In this document: piece after piece, positions 15,594-24,473 of the stretch
Position numbering within the stretch: position 1 is the stretch's first letter
How the letters are laid out: each line of letters starts with the position of its first letter
From: Tannerella sp.
GTDB taxonomy: Bacteria > Bacteroidota > Bacteroidia > Bacteroidales > Tannerellaceae
Direction: 5' to 3'
Assembly: GCA_031258835.1 (NCBI GenBank)
Contig: JAIRMH010000203.1
Span: 1 to 34,985 of the forward strand
Length of the DNA: 34,985 nucleotides
The notes under the pieces: generated by a model
Told to the model about the DNA's origin: nothing
Databases searched by the model: none
Seen by the model: the letters and a program-made list of their open reading frames with translations, nothing else
Program-made: the position numbers and the translations under genes

Positions 15594-17615
15594 ATGAAAA
15601 TAACGATTAGATTTTTATTGATTGTCGGGATATTTGCCGTTTTATGCTTGCCGAATCGTGCGCAGTCGCCCTACATTCATAAGGTGTACGACTATATGCC
15701 GGCACCGGGACAATTCGTCAATACCATGCCCGAATACGCGCCCGGCGATACTCAGGCGGACATGAATCGCAAGGTGGAAGAACTTATTGCCGGAACGCAT
15801 CATAACGAAAGCATGATTACGCTTGGCGGGTACGGCGGATATGTCGTTTTCGGCTTCGATCACGAGGTGATGAACGTAGCCGGCAAATATGATTTCCGCA
15901 TACTCGGTAACGCTTTCTACGCCAACGACAATCCCAACGGCGAGGCTTCGCGCGAGGGTGGCAGTTGCGAGCCGGGTATCGTCATGGTCTCCCGCGACGT
16001 CAACAACAACGGACTGCCCGACGACCCTTGGTACGAACTGGCCGGCAGCGAATATCGCAGGCCGCAAACCGTCCGCAACTACCAAATCACCTACTACAAA
16101 CCCAACGAAAACAAAGAGCGAACGCCAGACCCTGATTACCCCTACATCAATGACCTCACCTATATCCGCTGGACTACCAACGGACATGGCGAGGGATACG
16201 TCTACCGCAACGTCTACAACCATCAATCCTATTATCCGCAATGGATCGAAGGCGAAACGCTTTCCTTTCGGGGAACGAAACTGGCCGACAACTACATGGA
16301 CGAAAGCGGACGAGGTCTATATTATGTGCTTTATGCGTACCATTGGGGATATGCCGATAATCATCCCAACAACGACTCACGTTCCGGATTTAACATCGAG
16401 TGGGCGGTCGATGACAATGGGACGCCCGTACAATTGCCGGGTATCCATTTCGTAAAAGTCTATACCGGCGTAAACCAATATTGCGGATGGATAGGAGAGA
16501 CCTCTACCGAAATTGCCGGCGTTGAAGACCTTCACATTACGGGAGCCGATGCAAATGTGCCGGTTTTCGTTTCAGATATTGCACTGAATCGTACTTCGGT
16601 AGAGTTGCATCCGGGTGAAACCGTGACGCTGACCGCCGATATTACGCCCGCTAATGCTGCGAACAGGAATATCACATGGAAAAGCAGCGCTACTGCGATA
16701 GCCACGGTTAGCAACACGGGAATCGTCGTCGCCCATGCAACAGGGACAGCCGTCATACAGGCCATCACGAACGACGGATATAATATCGCTTCCTGTCAAG
16801 TCACCGTCCGGGTAAATTCGACCGACCCCGACCCCGGTCAGCAACCGGTGGCCGTCGCCGGCGTTTCGCTCGACCGCTCGCAACTGACGCTGACGCCCGG
16901 CGATGTGTGGACGCTTACCGCTAATGTAACGCCGCAGAACGCTACCGACAAAACCGTCGCGTGGCATTCGTCCAATCCCTCCGTTGCAGAGGTGATGACC
17001 GGTGGTATTGTCGTGGCATCGGCCGCCGGCGAAACGACCGTCACCGCCACTACCGCCGCCGGCGGCTTCACCGCCTCTTGCAGGGTAACTGTAAAAACGA
17101 ACTCCGAACCGGGAGACGCCATCGCCATCACCGGCGTTACGTTATCCACCACACAGGTCAGCCTGCAACCGGGAGAAACGCTGAGCCTCGTCGCTACCGT
17201 AACGCCGCAGAACGCTACGAACAAAGCCGTTACGTGGCGTTCATCCAATCCTGCCATAGCCGAAGTAACGGTCAACGGGACAGTCGTCGCCTTTACTGCC
17301 GGTACGACAAATATCACCGTCACCACTGCCGACAGGGGATTAACGGCTACCTGCAAAGTTACTGTCTCAACCGTGTCGAATACCGAACCGGCAAAACGTC
17401 CCGAAGCGCAGGTTTTCCTCTACGGTAATACGCTGCATCTGTATGGTCTGGACGGCTTTGACTGCCGCCTCGTCACATCGAGCGGCCAAACGATCGCAAC
17501 CTTCAAAAGCATATCGCCGGATGAAACCATCCATTGCCCTCTGCCGTCGGGATTTTATATTCTCGTGGCTCATAAGTCCGGCGAACGGAAAACGTTTAAG
17601 ATAATGGCTAATTAA
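15594..17615 (+). CDS. secreted surface protein with three Big_2 Ig-like domains, B12 operon
   Basis: Start at the ATG at 15594, which gives a signal peptide (MKITIRFLLIVGIFAVLCLPNRAQ); the longer frame from 15456 does not. 673 residues. Residues 25-315 form an N-terminal domain that I recognise from surface proteins of Bacteroidales corrinoid-uptake loci (YMPAPGQFVNTMPEYAPGD, ITLGGYGGYVVFGFDH, NNNGLPDDPWYELAGSEY, GVNQYCGWIGETSTEIAGV). Three bacterial Ig-like Big_2 repeats follow at about 327-407, 420-500 and 512-592, each with the SLxPGETxTLTAxVTPxNAxNKxVTWxSS pattern. The C-terminal 70 residues (604-673) look like a sorting or anchoring domain, similar to the end of the 1503-residue protein. 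It has no metal or corrinoid motif that can be seen. It is the first well-supported gene under the riboswitch; a capture or scaffold role at the cell surface is inferred from context. Confidence 0.82.
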   Translation: MKITIRFLLIVGIFAVLCLPNRAQSPYIHKVYDYMPAPGQFVNTMPEYAPGDTQADMNRKVEELIAGTHHNESMITLGGYGGYVVFGFDHEVMNVAGKYDFRILGNAFYANDNPNGEASREGGSCEPGIVMVSRDVNNNGLPDDPWYELAGSEYRRPQTVRNYQITYYKPNENKERTPDPDYPYINDLTYIRWTTNGHGEGYVYRNVYNHQSYYPQWIEGETLSFRGTKLADNYMDESGRGLYYVLYAYHWGYADNHPNNDSRSGFNIEWAVDDNGTPVQLPGIHFVKVYTGVNQYCGWIGETSTEIAGVEDLHITGADANVPVFVSDIALNRTSVELHPGETVTLTADITPANAANRNITWKSSATAIATVSNTGIVVAHATGTAVIQAITNDGYNIASCQVTVRVNSTDPDPGQQPVAVAGVSLDRSQLTLTPGDVWTLTANVTPQNATDKTVAWHSSNPSVAEVMTGGIVVASAAGETTVTATTAAGGFTASCRVTVKTNSEPGDAIAITGVTLSTTQVSLQPGETLSLVATVTPQNATNKAVTWRSSNPAIAEVTVNGTVVAFTAGTTNITVTTADRGLTATCKVTVSTVSNTEPAKRPEAQVFLYGNTLHLYGLDGFDCRLVTSSGQTIATFKSISPDETIHCPLPSGFYILVAHKSGERKTFKIMAN

Positions 17616-17620
17616 TTATG

Positions 17621-17662
17621 AATGAGTTCTTTTATATATTCAATGGGTTCTTTTATATATCC
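17621..17662 (+). repeat. two tandem 21-bp copies ahead of the first WGYRW gene
   Basis: 17621-17641 and 17642-17662 share 19 of 21 bases (core GTTCTTTTATATAT). They fill the gap between the Big_2 gene and the next ATG. If the upstream ATG at 17618 were used they would encode a 7-residue repeat (NEFFYIF / NGFFYIS), but the signal peptide begins at 17666. Confidence 0.7.
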
Positions 17663-17665
17663 AAA

Positions 17666-18703
17666 ATGAAAAAACAAATAGGATTTTTCGTTGCGCTTCT
17701 CGTGAGCGCCGGGATGCTCGCCCCGCAGGGCTTGAGCGCCCAACAGAGAGTTGTTAAAGTGCAGGGACACCCGCACGAGTTATTAACCAAAAAAGCAGCC
17801 GAAGGAACTGCAAAAACGGCAGTATCCGCCGCGCCTACGGATACAACTTACATCGTTTCGGACAGCATCAAGTGCTGGATTGACGCGCCAAAGCTCAGGA
17901 CAGACACCCAGATCGATTCCGCCTACCTGATGATTAAGTTCACCGACGGCAAGTCCATCGATAACTTGTTTGTATGGGGATACCGCTGGAATCCCTATAT
18001 AGTGTATTATGACCAGTTTGGTAATAGGGATTCATCTTTTGTCCAGTATCATGGCATTGATATGCTGCGCACCGTGGCCAACAACGATGGGCGACTTACC
18101 GTTCTCTTGCAGTACACTGGAAAGAGCGGCCATGCGGTAGGAGGCATCGGACTAAATTGGAACCAGGACGGACTGGATTGTTCCCGCCTGATGCTTAACT
18201 TCGATCTTGATGGTGCGGAAGCAGACTCGAACGTAAGATTCATCTATTCCGGAAGTACGCCCGATTGCGTGGACGGACAGGTAACCACGCCTCACATTCC
18301 TGTCAATACCCGCACGGGACAAGCTGCTTCCGAAAGTGAAAACACTGGTATCTTGAAGCATCCCTTTGGGGCCGAATACGGCTATCCCGCCTATGACTAC
18401 GATTTCTGGAACCTTGTCAATGAAGATCCTAATGTACACTGGCAGGCCGGATGGTATAAATATGGTGTTTGGGGATACTACCGGGCAGGCAACCTGCGCG
18501 TGCCTGTACCAAGCGCTGATCCCAACAACGACCCCGACGCCGCTCTGTTCAGCGTCACGTACGAACCTCTACTGAACCGGCAAGTCCACGGATTTGTGTT
18601 CAAAAGGGACTTTATAGTACAGTATTTCGATGGGACGCCGTGGTACATAGATTGCCGTTGCGCCCCTTGTACCGAAGAAAGTAAAGGAGGAAACAAAAGA
18701 TGA
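17666..18703 (+). CDS. secreted WGYRW-motif protein, paralogue 1
   Basis: Start at ATG 17666 gives a type I signal peptide (MKKQIGFFVALLVSAGMLAPQGLSAQ). 345 residues. The core contains CWIDAPKL, IDSAYLMIKFTDGKSID, LFVWGYRWN (about 102-109), GIDMLRTVANNDGRLTVLLQY and GHAVGGIG. I recognise this core from proteins encoded beside cobalamin riboswitches in Bacteroidota, but I know of no tested function. The C-terminal third has aromatic-rich YGYPAYDYDFWNL, HWQAGWYKYGVWGYYRAG and ends in DCRCAPCTEE, three Cys in a C-x-C-x-x-C arrangement. Relative to its tandem twin it carries about 13 extra residues after WGYRW. It overlaps the next gene by ATGA. Surface or periplasmic corrinoid binding is an inference. 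Confidence 0.8.
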   Translation: MKKQIGFFVALLVSAGMLAPQGLSAQQRVVKVQGHPHELLTKKAAEGTAKTAVSAAPTDTTYIVSDSIKCWIDAPKLRTDTQIDSAYLMIKFTDGKSIDNLFVWGYRWNPYIVYYDQFGNRDSSFVQYHGIDMLRTVANNDGRLTVLLQYTGKSGHAVGGIGLNWNQDGLDCSRLMLNFDLDGAEADSNVRFIYSGSTPDCVDGQVTTPHIPVNTRTGQAASESENTGILKHPFGAEYGYPAYDYDFWNLVNEDPNVHWQAGWYKYGVWGYYRAGNLRVPVPSADPNNDPDAALFSVTYEPLLNRQVHGFVFKRDFIVQYFDGTPWYIDCRCAPCTEESKGGNKR

Positions 18704-19698
18704 AAAAGACGTTTAAATTTTTAGCTGCGCTCACACTGAGCGCCGGGATGCTCGCCACACAAGGCTTGAGCGCCCAACAGAGAGTGGTAAAAGTGCAGGG
18801 ACATCCGCACGAGTATCTAACCAAGAAGGTTGCCGAAGGCCAAGCGCGTACTGCCGTAACTGACGCGCCGACGGACACCGTCTATATTAATCCGGACAAC
18901 ATTTTCTGCTGGATAGACGATTCGGAGCTTGATCCAACCCTCAGGATAGATTCAGCCTATCTGATAATCAAGTGGACCGACCACAAAGCTATCGACAGCG
19001 TCTTTATATGGGGATACCGTTGGAATGCCAATACTTTGCATCACGGCATTGATATGTTACGCACTGTGGCCAACAACGACCGGCGGCTTACCGTCCTCTT
19101 GCAGTACGCGGGGCAGAGCGGCCATACGGTAGGAGGCATCGGAGTGAATCAGTATGAGGAAGGAACATTTTGTTCCCGCGTGGAGCTTGATTTCGACCTT
19201 ATAGGCGCTCGAACAGAAGGTTATGTAGACTTCCAGTATTTTGATTCGCCCGACTGTGCAGACGGACAGGTGGCTGTACCTGATATGCTTCTTGTCAACA
19301 CCCTCATTGAGAATGCTGCTACCGAAAGTCGCTACACCGGTATTCTGGAGCATCCCTTCGGAGTCGAATACGGTTACCCTGCCTATGATTACGATTATTG
19401 GAGCCTGACCGGTTATATCCAAGCCTACCAGCACTGGCAGGCCGGATGGACTAAGAACGGTTTCTGGGGATATTTTCGGGCGGATAATCGACGTGTGCCC
19501 ATACCGAGTTCAGACTTTGACAACGACCCTGACGCCGCGCAGTTCGGCATTACCTACGAACCCCTGCTAAACCAGCAAGTCCATGGATTTGTGTTCGAAT
19601 CGAATTTCGTCGTGTATCAGTTCGATGGGGAGCCGCGGTACATGGACTGTCGTTGTGCCCCTTGTACCGAAGAAAATAAAGGAGGAAGCAAAAGATAA
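18700..19698 (+). CDS. secreted WGYRW-motif protein, paralogue 2
   Basis: 332 residues, clearly a tandem duplicate of the preceding gene, most alike at the signal peptide (SAGMLATQGLSAQQRVVKVQGHPHE), the WGYRW block (FIWGYRWN at about 102-109), GIDMLRTVANND, GGIG, the HPFGVEYGYPAYDYDYW stretch and the C-terminal DCRCAPCTEE. Divergence is greatest around 70-80 and 165-205. The gene begins inside the stop of its twin (ATGA) behind an AAAGGAGG SD at 18683-18690 and ends in a TAATG overlap with the large surface gene, so the three are translated as a coupled set. Different sequence in the middle region could mean different ligands; that is speculation. Confidence 0.8.
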   Translation: MKKTFKFLAALTLSAGMLATQGLSAQQRVVKVQGHPHEYLTKKVAEGQARTAVTDAPTDTVYINPDNIFCWIDDSELDPTLRIDSAYLIIKWTDHKAIDSVFIWGYRWNANTLHHGIDMLRTVANNDRRLTVLLQYAGQSGHTVGGIGVNQYEEGTFCSRVELDFDLIGARTEGYVDFQYFDSPDCADGQVAVPDMLLVNTLIENAATESRYTGILEHPFGVEYGYPAYDYDYWSLTGYIQAYQHWQAGWTKNGFWGYFRADNRRVPIPSSDFDNDPDAAQFGITYEPLLNQQVHGFVFESNFVVYQFDGEPRYMDCRCAPCTEENKGGSKR

Positions 19699-22600
19699 TG
19701 AAAAGGATATTTATCAACAGGATGGCGTTGCTATGCGCTATCCTTTCTCTTGCGGCAGGGAATACGCAGGCCGCCTCTCGTATCGTAACAACGGAAACAC
19801 TTGATGTGAACACTCCCGGCTCGTTACTGTATGAAATTGCACAGTTGCAAGACGGCGATATCTTGACCTTCGATCGGACAACGGTGGATACGATTACCCT
19901 CACGGGCGCCGGAACGAAAATTTCTATAACAAAATCCGTAACCATCCGGGGGAATGGCGTTACTATTAATGCCATGGGAGAAGGCAACAAGGCTTCTTAT
20001 ATCGAATTAAAAAGCGCTACTGTTCAAGTGGAAAATGTGCATTGGGAGACAAGGCTTTATCTAATATCGTCTTCTTCCCGGATGATTAACTGTACGTTTA
20101 AACCTTTTTTTTCAAAAGAATCAAGTGTGTACTACTACGATTCAAAAACCATTGTACCCGGTTCCTACCTTTCCTTTGAAGGCTGCGCTTTTCTGACGGA
20201 GGGGAATGAGATGGCATGGGTACAGATGATTGTAGCTTCTAATAAAGCTACCTACCATGTTTATTTCACGTCCTGTACATTTGTGAACAACGCTACGACT
20301 CGCCGGACAGTTATGAAAGGAGATGCCTATCTTCCGGCTACACAGTCTGTCACTTTCACCAATTGCGTGCTGCTGGATCCGGGAGCAACCGACACAAGCC
20401 CGTCAGTATACGTATATAATATCAATACCAACGGCTACAACGTGTTTCAGGGTGTTATGAAACCCTACGGAAGCGGGCCGACATGGACTCCAAACCCGGA
20501 CTCCGACATCACCCTTGCCCTCGATGCAACAGAGGAAGATCTTCCTCTAAAATATGACGAGGGGATATATAAAGTGACGGTCGGCAATGCGGCACACCGC
20601 CACCTGCCCGCTGAGCCATTTTCGAACGGGATGCCTGATGGCGTGATCTTACCCGAAAAAGACCTGAGCGGAAACGTGATAGAATATGTCGCGAGGAACA
20701 CGCATAGTGGTGCATGGCAAGACGTTTATGGCGACGAAGGCATAGGCGACGAAGTCGTCGTAACCGACATCAAAGTGACCTTTCCCGATAACGGTATACT
20801 CTTTACCGACACCACCTATCAGTTCGTTGCCTCCGTATTGTCCGAAAAAGCAAATGCCGAGCAGGAAGTAACTTGGGAGTGTGCCGACACACGTGTTGCC
20901 ATTACCCCTTTTAGCACGGGCAATATCCAAGCCTCCTTCCTTGCCGAAGATTTTACAGAAGAAACGCAAATAACTGTGAAGCTCACCGCCAAGGACAATG
21001 GCGCCGACAAACAGCCTTTTGTCAAGGAATTTATGCTGACGCTCAAGCCTTACGTACACGTAGAAGATATTGATCTGTCTGACCAGGCTGTCACCTTCGG
21101 CTATACCGCAGGTCTGCGGGCTGTTGTCACACCTGCCAATGCTAACTGGAAGGAGTTGGAGTGGACGGTCGCTGACCCTGCTGTGGCCTCCATCACGGTA
21201 GAACCGGATACCGACAGCATCACCGTCAAAGGGCTGACGGCGGGTACAACCACCTTAACGGCGACGGCCAAAGACAACAAATTGAATACCAAAGTCTCGG
21301 TTAACCTCTCCGTAAACCGTGCCGACTACAGTGACGGAGTCTTTATTATCAACGAAGACTGGGCTTTCCACAATGAAGGCTCCGTAAATTTCCTCTATAA
21401 TGACGGACGTATAGACTATGACGCGTTCAAACATGCTAATCATACACCACTCTATGCATTAGGCTCAGTCGCACAATACGGCGCCATTTATGGCGACAAG
21501 TTTTACATTGTCTCTAAGAATCAATTTTGCTTTGCTGTCGCCGATGCACGTACGCTGGAACTCCACAAGAGTTTTGCCGTTATGGGCGGCGAAGGGCGAT
21601 CCTTTCTCGGAGTAGATGAGCACACGGGATACGTGGGAACGTCCAACGGCATTCGCATCGTCGATCTGGATGAACTGCCCAACGTGCCTGGCAATCATGT
21701 GGCGAATTCACTGATTGACCCCAACCCTGACCCAAAACGCGTCATCGTTTTGCCGGGTCAGGACTTCACCGCCATACAGAGTGGCAGTGGAAATTTAACA
21801 GGACAAGTAGCGACCATGAAGCGCGTCGGCGAACGCGTCTTTGTCCTCCAGCAGGGCGTCCTGCATGTCATCATCGCTGCCAACCGCCAAGTGGAAACCA
21901 CCTTGAACGACCATAATTACGTCACCATGACACAGTCTAAAGACGGCTACCTCTGGCTGGGAACAAGCGGGCAGGTGCCCAGCGGTGACTTGGACGAAGA
22001 CTTTGATTCTGGAAACCTGACCAACTACTTTGTGCGCCTCGACCCCTGGACGCTGGAACGTAAGGTAGTCACTCTGCCGAACAGCATCAAAGGTACGGCA
22101 GCTACTTTCGGCGCCTGGCAGGCCGACGCCTTCTCTGGCAGTTCGCAGGAAAACGTACTATACTGGAAAGGTGGCTCGATCATGTGGAAGAATCCGAATG
22201 TCCTCGAACAAGACCCTTTGGTTGAAATTCATGGCATGGTGATCTTCCGCTACGATATTGAGGCCAACCGCGTGGACACCGTACTAGACGTAAGCGACAT
22301 GCCCCGCCTCTCAGAGGAGATATTCGATCCGTGGAGCATGTATGGAACGGCTTTTGCCGTAGACCCCCGGACGGGCGAGTTGATCGTCACCATCGGTACC
22401 TATGCCATCAACGGCGTACCTGCTCATCGCAACAACTGGAAGATTCTACGTGTCAATCCGAACGGCGGCCAGCCTCGCGCTGACGCTCAGGGTGTCATCG
22501 GTAACATCATTTCCGAGCATCCGCTAAGACAGCATTATTGGTTCCCGGCTATGCCGGTCTTCCCCGATACGCACCAACCGGAGTTCACCGGCGTGGCTTT

Positions 22601-24209
22601 CCCGGCCATCGCCCTGAGTGGCGCGCATCCGACGGACAGCCTTGACCTTATCGACAAGGTGGCCGATGCGGATAATATGCGGGCGTCGATCGTAACTACT
22701 GTACTCGATGGCTATAACAAGTCGCTGATAAACGCTTTTATTTGGCGCGATACACTGGTCGTCGCCGCACGGAAGACTATCCCCGCCGGATCGCCTGCCG
22801 AATCGACGGAGCTTACACTCAAATTCAACTCTAACGGCCACGTGCTTACCAAGACGCTGACTGTCGCTGTCCAGCCGGGCGTCGCTACGCATCCCGTAAC
22901 GGGTGTTACGCTGAACCACACGACAGCCGAACTGACCGTTGGCCAGACGCTTGCGCTTACGGCTACCGTCGCTCCGCCCGATGCTACAAACAAAACGGTG
23001 ACTTGGACGTCGAGCGCTCCGAGCGTCGCCTCGGTCAATAACGCCGGCGTTGTCACGGCGCTCTCTGCCGATGGTACGGCCGTTATCATCGCCTCTACCG
23101 CCGATGGCGGCTTCACGGCCACTTGTGCTGTCTCAACGAAGGCAGCAAGCCCCGTTGAGACTAACCCGTTCGAGTTGAACCAGCACTCGCTCACGCTTTA
23201 CCCCGGACAGACGGTTACATTGGGTCTTACGGCTCCGCAGCATTTCAATGTTACATGGTCGTCGAGCGTTCCGTCCGTAGCAACCGTCAGCAATACGGGC
23301 GAGGTACGCAGTTTAAGCGCCGGCACGACCGTCATCATTGCCCGCGACGTAGCAAAGGGTAAGGTCGACATGTGTACGGTTACTGTTTTGCCTATTCCTG
23401 CGTCTACGGTCGAAAGCGTTGAACTGAACACGTCGTTGCTGACGCTTACGCAGGGCGAAACGGCGACGTTACAAGTGACGACTTCTCCTGGCCTCGCCGG
23501 CCAACCCACGACGTGGAGCGCCTCGAACCCGAACGTGGCCGACGTGACGGCAAGCGGTACAGTGATAGCCTTCGCTCCCGGCACAAGCGTCATTCGCGTC
23601 GCCATAGGCGCTTATTCGGCCACGTGTACGGTGCAGGTTTCGGCTCCGCGCGAGAATACGGAAGTGGACAATATTACGCAAAACAGCGCGCAACTCTTCC
23701 TGTCGAAGAACGCCAACGCTTCGTACTATCTGGTTCACCTTTATACGAAGCACGACGTTAGCCTTATCCCTGTTTATACGTTGAAGGTGACGCCGGACGG
23801 AAGCGTCACGTTTGTGATGCTTCGCGCCGGCGTAAACAATATTGTCGTTCCCCTGCAATACCTCTCGCCTGCCACTTCATATATATTGGAAGTGGAATCC
23901 ATACGGGAAATACAGGGCAAAGCGGATGTGATACATACGGTAATATCCGCCTTCACCACCACTTCGCCGACGGGCATTGAAGACGTCTCCGATGCTCAAC
24001 CGAAGGCGTGGTATGCGAACGGAACGCTTCGACTGGAAAATCTTGACGGTTATGTTTGTACCGTAATATCTATGAGCGGGCAGAATATGCACCTGTTCCA
24101 TGTTGTTTCGTCCGACGACCGTCGCCGTATTCAACTCCAACGGGGAACATATATCCTCTCCGCACAGAAAGACGGTGTCAGGAAAGTGTTCAAGTTTGTC
24201 GTATTTTGA
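19698..24209 (+). CDS. giant surface protein: beta-helix, Ig domains, BtuG/YncE-like propeller
   Basis: 1503 residues with a signal peptide to about residue 25. Domain order as I read it: right-handed beta-helix-like region (about 35-300, with SITKSVTIRGNGVTINAMG and repeated NCTF/GCAF/SCTF/NCVL turns); two Ig-like domains (353-450, 455-540); a DUF5074/YncE-type beta-propeller (about 545-1010) opening with GVFIINEDWAFHNEGSVNFL; three Big_2 Ig repeats (about 1066-1148, 1155-1232, 1238-1315); an Fn3-like domain (1320-1425); and a C-terminal domain (1435-1503) like that of the first operon protein. The propeller resembles BtuG, the surface protein of gut Bacteroides that binds cobalamin very tightly. 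Unlike BtuG, it has no lipobox and is much larger. It begins one base inside the preceding stop with an AAAGGAGG SD (19678-19685). Secretion by type IX-like export is possible but unproven. Confidence 0.82.
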   Translation: MKRIFINRMALLCAILSLAAGNTQAASRIVTTETLDVNTPGSLLYEIAQLQDGDILTFDRTTVDTITLTGAGTKISITKSVTIRGNGVTINAMGEGNKASYIELKSATVQVENVHWETRLYLISSSSRMINCTFKPFFSKESSVYYYDSKTIVPGSYLSFEGCAFLTEGNEMAWVQMIVASNKATYHVYFTSCTFVNNATTRRTVMKGDAYLPATQSVTFTNCVLLDPGATDTSPSVYVYNINTNGYNVFQGVMKPYGSGPTWTPNPDSDITLALDATEEDLPLKYDEGIYKVTVGNAAHRHLPAEPFSNGMPDGVILPEKDLSGNVIEYVARNTHSGAWQDVYGDEGIGDEVVVTDIKVTFPDNGILFTDTTYQFVASVLSEKANAEQEVTWECADTRVAITPFSTGNIQASFLAEDFTEETQITVKLTAKDNGADKQPFVKEFMLTLKPYVHVEDIDLSDQAVTFGYTAGLRAVVTPANANWKELEWTVADPAVASITVEPDTDSITVKGLTAGTTTLTATAKDNKLNTKVSVNLSVNRADYSDGVFIINEDWAFHNEGSVNFLYNDGRIDYDAFKHANHTPLYALGSVAQYGAIYGDKFYIVSKNQFCFAVADARTLELHKSFAVMGGEGRSFLGVDEHTGYVGTSNGIRIVDLDELPNVPGNHVANSLIDPNPDPKRVIVLPGQDFTAIQSGSGNLTGQVATMKRVGERVFVLQQGVLHVIIAANRQVETTLNDHNYVTMTQSKDGYLWLGTSGQVPSGDLDEDFDSGNLTNYFVRLDPWTLERKVVTLPNSIKGTAATFGAWQADAFSGSSQENVLYWKGGSIMWKNPNVLEQDPLVEIHGMVIFRYDIEANRVDTVLDVSDMPRLSEEIFDPWSMYGTAFAVDPRTGELIVTIGTYAINGVPAHRNNWKILRVNPNGGQPRADAQGVIGNIISEHPLRQHYWFPAMPVFPDTHQPEFTGVAFPAIALSGAHPTDSLDLIDKVADADNMRASIVTTVLDGYNKSLINAFIWRDTLVVAARKTIPAGSPAESTELTLKFNSNGHVLTKTLTVAVQPGVATHPVTGVTLNHTTAELTVGQTLALTATVAPPDATNKTVTWTSSAPSVASVNNAGVVTALSADGTAVIIASTADGGFTATCAVSTKAASPVETNPFELNQHSLTLYPGQTVTLGLTAPQHFNVTWSSSVPSVATVSNTGEVRSLSAGTTVIIARDVAKGKVDMCTVTVLPIPASTVESVELNTSLLTLTQGETATLQVTTSPGLAGQPTTWSASNPNVADVTASGTVIAFAPGTSVIRVAIGAYSATCTVQVSAPRENTEVDNITQNSAQLFLSKNANASYYLVHLYTKHDVSLIPVYTLKVTPDGSVTFVMLRAGVNNIVVPLQYLSPATSYILEVESIREIQGKADVIHTVISAFTTTSPTGIEDVSDAQPKAWYANGTLRLENLDGYVCTVISMSGQNMHLFHVVSSDDRRRIQLQRGTYILSAQKDGVRKVFKFVVF

Positions 24210-24260
24210 AAGTTTAAGCAAAGTCGGGCGTTAAGCGCGATCGAGGTTTAAACGATATCG

Positions 24261-24300
24261 AGTAGGAGGAGATGAAAGATGTTTCCTCCTACTTTTTTTT
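24261..24300 (+). terminator. Rho-independent terminator of the riboswitch operon
   Basis: 10-bp stem AGTAGGAGGA / TCCTCCTACT (24261-24270 with 24284-24293) with a 13-nt loop, followed by a run of T to 24300. Confidence 0.85.
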
Positions 24301-24346
24301 GCTAATGCATCCTAAAGCCGTTTTTTTGCTAATACATCCAAAGACC
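24294..24346 (+). repeat. two tandem 27-bp imperfect copies after the terminator
   Basis: The block TTTTTTTGCTAAT(G/A)CATCC plus about 8 more bases occurs at 24294 and again at 24321. The first copy's T-run is also the terminator's T-tract. Confidence 0.6.
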
Positions 24347-24355
24347 AAAGCCATC

Positions 24356-24390
24356 GCCAATGACAACGTGCGCACACCCCCGTCATTGGC
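24356..24390. repeat. extragenic inverted repeat, REP-like
   Basis: GCCAATGAC (24356-24364) and GTCATTGGC (24382-24390) form a perfect 9-bp stem; the 17-nt loop contains the palindrome GTGCGCAC (24368-24375). It lies between the convergent ends of the surface operon and the GNAT gene. It lacks a T-tract. The look is that of a dispersed extragenic palindrome, but only one copy is in view. Confidence 0.45.
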
Positions 24391-24473
24391 AGGCGCGAAG
24401 CGGTTGACGCTCTTGTCATTACCCTTTAGCAATGAGCAATCGCGCCATGTCAGACATTCTTTTTCCAGGATAT

